Assembly (NCBI GenBank): GCA_030639035.1
Contig: DAOWDM010000209.1
Span: forward strand, 1 to 5,818
Length of the DNA stretch: 5,818 bases
Reading direction: 5' to 3'
From: Alphaproteobacteria bacterium
GTDB taxonomy: Bacteria > Pseudomonadota > Alphaproteobacteria > DAOWDM01
A program made the translations under genes and the position numbers. Of the stretch, positions 1-5,818 are shown in pieces. The notes beneath the pieces were generated by a model, which saw nothing but the letters and a program-made list of their open reading frames with translations, was not told the DNA's origin and did not search any database. Every line of letters starts with the position of its first letter. Within the stretch, counting starts at the first letter, position 1.

Positions 1-23
1 ATATTTTCTTTGTTTTTATCCAT
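1..23 (-). CDS. Start of the next operon gene, probably FabZ (3-hydroxyacyl-ACP dehydratase), 5' fragment only
   Basis: An ATG at 23..21 opens a frame that runs off the left edge and encodes only MDKNKEN plus two bases. It begins 19 nt after the lpxD stop and has a plausible ribosome binding site, GTGGTGA at 31..37, 7 nt upstream of the ATG. The identity rests on context alone: in alpha- and gammaproteobacteria the gene after lpxD is usually fabZ, the dehydratase that removes water from 3-hydroxyacyl-ACP in fatty acid synthesis and competes with the lipid A enzymes for hydroxyacyl-ACP. A short polar leader before the first conserved FabZ block is common, so the fragment is compatible, but no diagnostic residue is visible. 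It could instead be lpxA or another gene. Confidence 0.45.
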
Positions 24-42
24 TTTTTTATCACCACTTTGA

Positions 43-1065
43 TTATTTTGGTTTATTTCTGCTCATTCGTCCGAGTGTTGCAACCTGACGCATATATTCT
101 TTCATTGGAATAGCAGGCGTTCCCATTACGGAAACTCCAGCTGGTACATTTCGCATTACTCCAGATTGAGCTGCAATACGAGCTCCAACACCTATATTTA
201 GATGTTCTGCAAAACCAGATTGTCCTCCAGCTGCAGCAAAATCTTCAAATTTTGTACTGCCAGAAATTCCAACCTGAGCAACAATAACACAGCCACAGCC
301 AAGATGAACATTGTGTCCTATCTGCACCAGATTATCAATTCTACAGCCAGAATCTATTTTTGTGTCTCCACATGCTCCCCTGTCAATGCAAGTGTTAGCA
401 CCTATTTCAACATCATTTCCGATAACAACTCTGCCAAGCTGAGGTATTTTTAAATGCCCATCTTCACTCATGACAAAGCCGAAACCGTCCTGCCCAATAC
501 GCACTCCAGTATATACATAAACTTTGTTTCCAAGCATGCAATGGCTCAAAGATGCTCCTGCACCAATCACACAGTCATCGCCGATAATAACGCCCTCGCC
601 TATGACTACGTTCGGGAATATATGGCATCTGTGTCCTATTTCTGCATTTACGGCAATCACCGCCCCCGCTTCGATGCGAACATCTTTTTCAATTTTTGCC
701 TTGTCGTCTACTACCGCAGAAGGAGCAATATTAGGAACAGGAGCTTTTACAGGGTAAAAAGCATTAGCTGCAAGAGCATAAGAACGCTGAGGGTCATCTG
801 AAATCAGCAAAGCCATACCTTCAGGTGCATTATCAGCATGTTTTTTATGCACGAAACACGCCCCAGCATCACTTGACTTGAAATTCTCTAGCAAAGCCTT
901 GTTGTACAAGAAGCTTACTTCATTGTCCTTTGCTTTATCCAAAGAAGCTACATCAAAAAACTTTTTATCAGAGCTAGCTCCTTCAATTAGCTCTGCTCCA
1001 GAGATATCTGCGAGTTCAGCTAATGTAAAAGGACCTGAAGCTGTAAAAAATCTAGAATCTGTCAT
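43..1065 (-). CDS. lpxD: LpxD, UDP-3-O-(3-hydroxyacyl)glucosamine N-acyltransferase
   Basis: This cytoplasmic enzyme transfers a 3-hydroxyacyl chain from ACP to the 2-amino group of UDP-3-O-acylglucosamine, the third step of lipid A synthesis, and works as a homotrimer. The 340-aa length is normal for the family. Residues about 1-105 form the N-terminal uridine-binding domain (GPFTLAELA at 11-19, then DVASLDKAKDNEVSF at 38-52). Residues about 110-315 are left-handed beta-helix hexapeptide repeats (IAPSAVV, IGEGVII, IGDDCVIG, IGNDVEIG, IGVGARI). The catalytic histidine is expected at H251 in NLVQIGHN, with a second conserved histidine at H288. GQDGFGF at 191-197 is a family signature. The C-terminal stretch (MKEYMRQVATLGRM) matches the short helical tail of LpxD. 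The ATG overlaps the skp stop as ATGA, and AGG lies 6 nt upstream of it, so translation is probably coupled to skp. It has nine cysteines. Confidence 0.97.
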   Translation of the reverse strand: MTDSRFFTASGPFTLAELADISGAELIEGASSDKKFFDVASLDKAKDNEVSFLYNKALLENFKSSDAGACFVHKKHADNAPEGMALLISDDPQRSYALAANAFYPVKAPVPNIAPSAVVDDKAKIEKDVRIEAGAVIAVNAEIGHRCHIFPNVVIGEGVIIGDDCVIGAGASLSHCMLGNKVYVYTGVRIGQDGFGFVMSEDGHLKIPQLGRVVIGNDVEIGANTCIDRGACGDTKIDSGCRIDNLVQIGHNVHLGCGCVIVAQVGISGSTKFEDFAAAGGQSGFAEHLNIGVGARIAAQSGVMRNVPAGVSVMGTPAIPMKEYMRQVATLGRMSRNKPK

Positions 1066-1640
1066 TTTGAACCTTTTTCTATTTTTTCAGGATCGGGAAA
1101 TTTCACTGATGAAACTTTTTTATTTAAACGCTTAATAATTTCAGAAGTCATATCCATATTAGGATCAAAAAAGATTGCCTGTGCACTATTTAAAACTATG
1201 TTAACTCCATGTTTTTTGCCTACTTCAGCAATAATCGGAATCAAATGTTTTTTCATAACGATGTTGGTCGTTTTTATATATGCTTTTTCAATATTTTTAC
1301 GTTTTATAGTAAATTTTTTCTTATAGCTTATAAATTTAGCCTTGAACTCTGCTTCCTTTTCCTTAATCGCATCAGGTGAAAGAATATTGCGTTGTTTTTC
1401 TAAATCTTCGTGCATTTTTTTAAGTTCTTTGTCTTCAGCTGCTGCTTCAGACTGATACTTAGCCATATACTTTTCACGTTCTTTTCTAGCACCTTTAACA
1501 GCAAGAGATTCCGACTGTATCTGTACTAAATTGATAATTCCAATAACGGCACCAGTGTTTTTCACCTCAGCTTTAGCCAAAACAGGAAAAGACATAAAAG
1601 CTGTTAAAAACAACGCTATTGTTAAAATTTTTGTTTTCAT
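1062..1640 (-). CDS. skp: Skp/OmpH-family periplasmic chaperone
   Basis: Skp is a periplasmic chaperone that cages unfolded outer-membrane proteins and delivers them to BamA. With the ATG at 1640 the product is 192 aa, somewhat longer than E. coli Skp (161 aa). Residues 1-24 are a signal peptide: MKTK, a hydrophobic core, then VLAKA, with cleavage likely after residue 22 or 24. Residues about 32-40 (VIGIINLVQ) form the first strand of the small trimerisation body. Residues about 50-135 are a charged Lys/Glu-rich coiled-coil hairpin typical of Skp tentacles. Residues 145-172 (GVNIVLNSAQAIFFDP, then DMTSEIIKRLN) are the diagnostic OmpH C-terminal block. A longer frame from TTG at 1658 would put MVRGSN before the signal peptide. 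I reject it because GAGG sits 7 nt before the ATG and because it would overlap bamA more. The gene is more AT-rich than lpxD, which fits its lysine content. Confidence 0.93.
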   Translation of the reverse strand: MKTKILTIALFLTAFMSFPVLAKAEVKNTGAVIGIINLVQIQSESLAVKGARKEREKYMAKYQSEAAAEDKELKKMHEDLEKQRNILSPDAIKEKEAEFKAKFISYKKKFTIKRKNIEKAYIKTTNIVMKKHLIPIIAEVGKKHGVNIVLNSAQAIFFDPNMDMTSEIIKRLNKKVSSVKFPDPEKIEKGSK

Positions 1641-1641
1641 A

Positions 1642-3933
1642 TTAGAACCTCGCACCAAAGTTTAATCTAAAGAATTCAGTCTTATCATAATCTTCTCTTA
1701 CTAAAGGAACAGCTAAATCAATATTGATAGGTCCCATAGGGGAACGCCAAACTATACCACCACCAGCAGATACACGAGGAGTTGCTGAATAGTCAACGTA
1801 TTTTGCTATCATATTTTCAGGCTTTCCTATTACACCTGCATCACTGAAAATCTTACCTGTTACACCAAGCTCGCTAGGCAAACCAAGAGGAAAAGTAAGC
1901 TGTGCTGTAGCCGTAGATCTCCAATTACCACCAAGAGCATCGCCAGATAACTTATCCATTGCACCAACACCACCAGGCTGGAAACCACGCAAGGAGTCTC
2001 CTCCTAGGAAATATCTGTAATTGATATTTACATCATCATTAATACCAACAATAAACCCAGCTTTTGCAAGAAGTCCAAGCACCCAATCATCTTCAAACGA
2101 GATGAATTTTCCTGTGCCTACATCATTTCTTAAAAAGCTAAGGTCTCCTCCAAGTCCCGCAACATCGGTGCTAAAACTTGCATAATACCCCTCTGTAGGT
2201 TTGATTTTGCTGTCTCGTTTGTCATAGAAAACACTTTGCCCCACCATAGAAAGAACAGATGTTTTTTGTTGAGAATGAATATATTCAGAAGCTTCCACCT
2301 GAATGTTTGTGATTTTATCTTGACGTATAGTGTACCTAAGCCCCTGACTTAATTCTTCAGTGTAGTCAAAACCAAGCCTTAATGAACCGCCTTTGGTAAC
2401 TTTATCATATGAACTTTGACTTTGAAAATCTTGAGTAATATGGAAGAAATCAATACCAGCTGCCAAATTTCTATCCATAAAATAAGGTTCTGTAAAACTA
2501 ACATCAAATTCAGTACGTTTCTGAGCAACAGAGGCAACAAAGCTAAGTTTTTGCCCTTTACCCAAAAGGTTGCGTTCATGAATACCAGCTTCAACCAATG
2601 CTCCGTCATTCGTTGACCAGCCAAGACCAAACGACAGCTCTCCTGTAGATTTTTCTTCTACATCTACATTTATAGTAGTTTTATCAGGAACATCAGGAGA
2701 AGGCAGTGCCGTTACATCAACATTTTCAAAGAAATTAAGGTCTCTGATACGTTGACGTGAACGTCGCAGTTTTGCTGTATTAAATGCGTCCCCTTCGGAT
2801 AATCTAAATTCTCGCCTGATAACCTTATCAAGTGTCCTTACATTTCCATTGATTTCAATTCTATCAACAAAAACCCTTGGACCTTCGTTGATTTTGAAAG
2901 TTACATCAAGAAGGGATTGCTCCCTATCATGGTGAATATCAGTAGAAACATCTACAAAAGCATAGCCGAGAGAACCAGCCGCATCTGTTAGTTTCTGGAT
3001 TGTATCTTCAACTTTATCAGCGTTGTACCAGTCGCCTTTAGAGAAATCCATATGCTTGAACAAATCAGCCGCATCAAGCTCTGGAAGAGTAACTGAAATA
3101 TCCAGCTCATTAAAGCGATAGCGTTTCCCCTCATCAACTGTAATGGTTATAAAGAAACTTTTACGGTCAGAAGAAAGTTCCGCTACAGCAGAAGCAACTC
3201 TGAAATCTGCATAACCTTTTCTTGTATAAAAACGTCTTAGAAGTTCTTTGTCATAAGCTAAACGATCAGGGTCATAAGTATCGTTTACAGTAAACATACG
3301 ATACCATCTTTCTTCTTTAGTAAGCATTTTTTCCTTTAGAGAAGCATCTGAAAAATCTTTATTTCCAACAATGCTAATTGAGCGAACGTAAGTTGTAGCA
3401 CCTTCATTTATCTCAAAAACCAAATCAACACGATTTTGAGGACGTTGAATTACTTTTGGTTCAATAGTTACAGCAAAACGACCGCTTCGTCTGTAAACCT
3501 CTATTAGTCTTTGAACATCATTCTGAACTTTTGATCTGGTATATATAGAGCGTGGACGCAACTGCACTTCATCTTCTAAAACTTCGTCTTTAATTCGCTT
3601 GTTGCCTTCAAAAATACGCTGGTTGATAATAGGATTTTCAACAACCTTTACTATAAGGTCATCACCTTCAAAACCAAATGTAACATCTGCAAACAAACCT
3701 GTTGAAAACAGGCTTTTCAACGAGCTGTTTATACTGCTTGAATCAATAGAATCGCCTTCGTGTACAGTCATATAAGAACGAACTGTTTCAGGCTCAATAC
3801 GCTGAGTACCTTCTACAATGATTTTATGGATAATTTTTTGCTGTGCAACGGCTGGAGACGACACAAGCAAAGCAATAGCAATGACTATTCCTGCCAATCC
3901 ATTATTCGCAAATTGAAACAAACTTTTTTTCAT
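1642..3933 (-). CDS. bamA: BamA, outer-membrane protein assembly factor (Omp85 family)
   Basis: BamA is the outer-membrane core of the BAM complex, which folds and inserts beta-barrel proteins delivered by chaperones such as Skp. From the ATG at 3933 it has 763 aa, a usual length. Residues 1-30 are a signal peptide ending AVA before QQK. Five POTRA domains follow at about 31-101, 102-178, 179-269, 270-351 and 352-431; several end in the typical EINEG/VDEG-like strand, and POTRA5 begins RVFVDRIEINGN. The 16-strand barrel spans about 432-763. It holds the loop-6 motif LRGF at 648-651 (canonical VRGF, arginine kept) and ends in an aromatic beta-signal with C-terminal phenylalanine (NFGARF). The mature protein has no cysteine. 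A GTG at 3945 would add MNIC before the signal peptide and is less likely, because it lies inside the probable ribosome binding site. The rseP stop is 28 nt upstream, and no promoter is obvious in that gap. Confidence 0.97.
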   Translation of the reverse strand: MKKSLFQFANNGLAGIVIAIALLVSSPAVAQQKIIHKIIVEGTQRIEPETVRSYMTVHEGDSIDSSSINSSLKSLFSTGLFADVTFGFEGDDLIVKVVENPIINQRIFEGNKRIKDEVLEDEVQLRPRSIYTRSKVQNDVQRLIEVYRRSGRFAVTIEPKVIQRPQNRVDLVFEINEGATTYVRSISIVGNKDFSDASLKEKMLTKEERWYRMFTVNDTYDPDRLAYDKELLRRFYTRKGYADFRVASAVAELSSDRKSFFITITVDEGKRYRFNELDISVTLPELDAADLFKHMDFSKGDWYNADKVEDTIQKLTDAAGSLGYAFVDVSTDIHHDREQSLLDVTFKINEGPRVFVDRIEINGNVRTLDKVIRREFRLSEGDAFNTAKLRRSRQRIRDLNFFENVDVTALPSPDVPDKTTINVDVEEKSTGELSFGLGWSTNDGALVEAGIHERNLLGKGQKLSFVASVAQKRTEFDVSFTEPYFMDRNLAAGIDFFHITQDFQSQSSYDKVTKGGSLRLGFDYTEELSQGLRYTIRQDKITNIQVEASEYIHSQQKTSVLSMVGQSVFYDKRDSKIKPTEGYYASFSTDVAGLGGDLSFLRNDVGTGKFISFEDDWVLGLLAKAGFIVGINDDVNINYRYFLGGDSLRGFQPGGVGAMDKLSGDALGGNWRSTATAQLTFPLGLPSELGVTGKIFSDAGVIGKPENMIAKYVDYSATPRVSAGGGIVWRSPMGPINIDLAVPLVREDYDKTEFFRLNFGARF
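1648..1651 (-). promoter_or_regulatory. Ribosome binding site of skp, inside the end of bamA
   Basis: GAGG lies 7 nt upstream of the skp ATG (1640) and overlaps the last sense codons of bamA. The bamA TAA (1644..1642) is separated from that ATG by a single base. This placement selects the ATG over the upstream TTG at 1658 and suggests that ribosomes finishing bamA re-initiate on skp. Confidence 0.7.
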
Positions 3934-3941
3934 ACAGATAT

Positions 3942-3947
3942 TCACTT
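3942..3947 (-). promoter_or_regulatory. Probable ribosome binding site of bamA
   Basis: AAGTGA lies 8 nt upstream of the ATG at 3933. It is a weak match to AAGGAG but the best one in the 28-nt gap after rseP. The alternative GTG start at 3945..3943 falls inside it and has only AT-rich sequence upstream, so the site favours the ATG start. Confidence 0.45.
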
Positions 3948-3961
3948 AAAACAATTACTAA

Positions 3962-5095
3962 TCAGGTAAACACACGTTCAAATATACGAGTAATATCATT
4001 CCATGTTGCTAAAACCATAAGCCCTAAAAGAAGCCCCATTCCAAATTTCAAACATATTTCTTGCACTTTTTCCGTTAAAGGTCTCTGAAGAATACCCTCT
4101 ATAGCATAAAAAACAAGATGCCCTCCGTCAAGCAAAGGAATTGGAAACAAATTAAACAATCCAAGGCAGACAGAAAGCATAGCAATGAAATTTACATAAC
4201 CTACGAAACCTGCTTTGGCTACATCACCTGATATTTCTGCAATTCTGATAGGTCCTCCAAGTTCCTTTGTAGAACGAGTCCCCATAATCATTTGTTTCAA
4301 AGCTACAAGCGTATCGCTAACGATGCCATATGTTGTTTCAAAAGCAGTTGCAACAGCTTCTAAAGGAGGTAATCTTTTATAGCTTTCACCTTCTGCAACA
4401 GGATTAGAACCAATGCCAAGCACAGCCATTTCAGTATCAATTTTATCACCATCAATTTCTTTTGATAGTCTTGGAGTGGCTGGAATCAACAGTTCCCTGC
4501 CGTCTCTTATAACAATAAATTGTAATGTTGCTCCATGAGAAATTCGGACTATACGCTGAATATCTGCAAAACGATTTATATCAGTATCGTTAATTTTTAT
4601 GATTTTATCGCCAATAGCAAAGCCAGCTTCTTCAGCTGCACTGTTCTCCATAATTTTACCGACTTCGGTAGAAAAGTGTCTTTGTCCGATAGTAGCAAAC
4701 GTAATCGCAAAAACCATAATTGCAAAAATAAAGTTTGTAATAGGACCTGCTGAAACTATTGCAGAACGTTTTGCGACATTCTGATGCCTGAAAGAAACGG
4801 CTTTTTCTTCTTCTGTGAATTCGGCAGATTCTTCAGATACTGTTGCACTTGCTTCATCTGCATCACCGAACATTTTGACATATCCGCCCATAGGAATGGC
4901 ACATATTTTCCATCTAGTTCCGTTTTTTGCATCATATCCCCATAGTTCTTTTCCAAAACCAATTGAAAAAACATCTACCTTGACACCGCACAGGCGAGCA
5001 ATAATAAAATGCCCATACTCATGCACAAAAACCACAATAGAAAGAACCACCAAAAACGGTAGCACATACTCAAAAAAACCAGATATCAATTCCAT
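3962..5095 (-). CDS. rseP: RseP-like intramembrane zinc metalloprotease (site-2 protease, M50)
   Basis: This inner-membrane protease cuts transmembrane segments within the bilayer. In E. coli RseP it releases sigma-E from RseA and clears remnant signal peptides; whether an RseA-type substrate exists here cannot be seen. Zinc ligands are H25 and H29 with catalytic E26 in HEYGH inside the first membrane helix (about 9-31), and D323 in NLFPIPLLDGG (315-325) inside the third. GGYVKM (70-75) is the conserved membrane-associated loop. SAGPITNF (115-122) starts the second helix (about 112-136). One PDZ domain lies at about 140-215 (AGFAIGDKIIKIN at 157-169). A fourth helix is at about 350-366. At 377 aa with one PDZ it is shorter than E. 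coli RseP (450 aa, two PDZ), as is usual in alphaproteobacteria. AAAAGAG at 5103..5109, 7 nt before the ATG, supports the start. The dxr stop is 22 nt upstream. Confidence 0.96.
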   Translation of the reverse strand: MELISGFFEYVLPFLVVLSIVVFVHEYGHFIIARLCGVKVDVFSIGFGKELWGYDAKNGTRWKICAIPMGGYVKMFGDADEASATVSEESAEFTEEEKAVSFRHQNVAKRSAIVSAGPITNFIFAIMVFAITFATIGQRHFSTEVGKIMENSAAEEAGFAIGDKIIKINDTDINRFADIQRIVRISHGATLQFIVIRDGRELLIPATPRLSKEIDGDKIDTEMAVLGIGSNPVAEGESYKRLPPLEAVATAFETTYGIVSDTLVALKQMIMGTRSTKELGGPIRIAEISGDVAKAGFVGYVNFIAMLSVCLGLFNLFPIPLLDGGHLVFYAIEGILQRPLTEKVQEICLKFGMGLLLGLMVLATWNDITRIFERVFT

Positions 5096-5117
5096 ATTTT
5101 TACTCTTTTATGTTCAC

Positions 5118-5818
5118 TTAAAAACTAATTTTACTTGCCACCCTGCGGGCTTCATTATCTATGTTTAATACATCTTCGATACTATTTATAGTAGCAGAAG
5201 ATACTTTTTCTAGAGTTTGCTCTACTATTTTTATCATTTCAAGAAAACCTGTTTCCTTGTTAAGGAATTTTTCTACAGCTATCTCGTTTGCAGCATTTAG
5301 GATTGTAGAAGCTGCTCCACCAATTTTCAAGGCTTCCCTTGCAAGTTTTAATGCTGGAAAACGATTATAATCAGGAGCTTCAAAAGAAAGACTGCCAACC
5401 GTTGTAAAATCAAGCTTTGGAGACGGCGATTCCATGCGTTTAGGATAGCCTAAAGCATAAGCTATCGGCGTTCTCATATCAGGTGTACCAAGTTGAGCTA
5501 AAACAGAACCGTCAACATAAGCAACCATGCTGTGTATAACTGATTGTTTATGCACAAGAATTTCTATTTGCTCCTGAGGAAGCCCAAAAAGATGATAAGC
5601 CTCTATAAGTTCAAGCCCTTTATTCATCATGCTTGCAGAATCTACAGAAATTTTAGCTCCCATGCTCCAGTTCGGGTGAGCTACAGCCTGTTCAGGTGTA
5701 ACTTTTTGCATTTCCTCAATACTAAATGCACGGAAAGGTCCGCCAGAAGCTGTAAGTATGATTTTCTCGATTTTATCTTTCTTTTTTCTTTAAGGTCATT
5801 ATTGAGGTCAGAGATAAG
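5118..5818 (-). CDS. dxr: Dxr, 1-deoxy-D-xylulose 5-phosphate reductoisomerase, C-terminal part, with a frameshift near the window edge
   Basis: Dxr converts DXP to 2-C-methyl-D-erythritol 4-phosphate with NADPH, the committed step of the MEP isoprenoid pathway. The 5' part lies outside the window. Conserved blocks run from ILTASGGPFR (5764..5735) through AHPNWSMG, KISVDSASMMNKGLE, HKQSVIHSM, QLGTPDMRTP, APDYNRFP and NAANEIAVEKFL to the TAA at 5118. By alignment from memory with E. coli, these keep the residues equivalent to S186, H209, W212, M214, S222, N227, K228 and E231 (substrate and metal binding). Translation of this frame is open only from about 5789; before that it has TAA at 5792..5790 and more stops. 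The Dxr-like sequence LISDLNNDLKEK just upstream is in a different frame, so one base is missing around the A6 run at 5782..5787. The ATG at 5711 is internal to the conserved core and not a real start. The NADPH-binding domain cannot be judged. Confidence 0.93.
5782..5787 (-). other. A6 run at an apparent one-base frameshift in dxr
   Basis: On the minus strand the context is AAAGAAAAAAGAAAGAT. The upstream frame reads L-K-E-K and then would continue R-K-I-K to a stop at 5683..5681. The downstream Dxr frame reads K-K-D-K-I-E-K-I-I. Adding one A to the run joins them as LKEKKKDKIEKII with no other change. The sequence alone cannot tell an assembly or sequencing indel from a true mutation or from transcriptional or ribosomal slippage. 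Confidence 0.7.

Noticed and set aside
454..801. Plus-strand open frame of 115 codons opposite lpxD
   Set aside because: It is antisense to a well-supported lpxD, its translation has no recognisable domain, and I see no convincing ribosome binding site. It is a shadow of lpxD codon structure.
1641..1658. Upstream TTG start for skp (adds MVRGSN)
   Set aside because: It uses a rarer start codon, overlaps bamA, and lengthens the signal peptide. The ATG at 1640 has GAGG at ideal spacing.
2379..2630. 83-codon minus-strand frame within bamA
   Set aside because: It is an alternative frame wholly inside the BamA barrel. Its hydrophobic translation comes from shifted reading of beta-strand codons.
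3934..3945. Upstream GTG start for bamA (adds MNIC)
   Set aside because: The GTG lies within the best ribosome binding site for the ATG at 3933 and has no site of its own. The ATG gives a standard signal peptide beginning MKK.
3934..3961. Possible sigma-E-type promoter between rseP and bamA
   Set aside because: The gap is only 28 nt and shows no paired -35/-10 elements. A promoter inside the rseP coding sequence cannot be excluded, but I see no clear one.
5096..5117. Possible terminator or promoter between dxr and rseP
   Set aside because: The 22 nt contain no inverted repeat or T-run hairpin and only a ribosome binding site for rseP.
4815..5168. Plus-strand open frame of 117 codons opposite the rseP 5' end and the dxr 3' end
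   Set aside because: It is antisense to two conserved genes and crosses their junction, and the translation has no recognisable family features.

Overview
The window carries one tightly packed cell-envelope operon, read entirely on the minus strand. In transcription order (right to left) it holds the C-terminal part of dxr (MEP isoprenoid pathway), rseP (intramembrane site-2 protease), bamA (outer-membrane protein insertase), skp/ompH (periplasmic chaperone), lpxD (lipid A acyltransferase), and the first codons of a gene that is probably fabZ. The DNA is AT-rich and nearly all coding. Gaps are 22, 28 and 1 nt, one junction is a 4-nt ATGA overlap, and the last gap is 19 nt. I see no room for internal promoters or terminators, no RNA genes, no mobile elements and no repeats of note.

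The source looks like an AT-rich Gram-negative bacterium, most likely an alphaproteobacterium. Three things point that way. First, dxr sits directly upstream of rseP, whereas in E. coli uppS/ispU and cdsA lie between them. Second, RseP is short (377 aa) with apparently one PDZ domain instead of two. Third, the LpxD start (RFF...GPFTLAELA) and the BamA POTRA3 segment (NDTYDPDRLAYD...LLRRFY) resemble alphaproteobacterial versions as I remember them. Genus and habitat cannot be fixed from this sequence.

The genes fit together as an envelope-building unit. Dxr feeds isoprenoid (undecaprenyl carrier) synthesis. RseP trims membrane proteins and envelope-stress regulators. Skp carries unfolded outer-membrane proteins across the periplasm to BamA, which inserts them. 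LpxD, and probably FabZ next to it, supply the 3-hydroxyacyl steps of lipid A. This is a conserved housekeeping cluster, and I found no undescribed system.

The one real anomaly is in dxr near the right edge. The conserved Dxr frame has stop codons just upstream of an A6 run (5782..5787 on the minus strand), while the Dxr-like upstream sequence continues in a frame offset by one base. A single missing A, real or artefactual, explains it. Everything downstream, including the active-site motifs, is intact.
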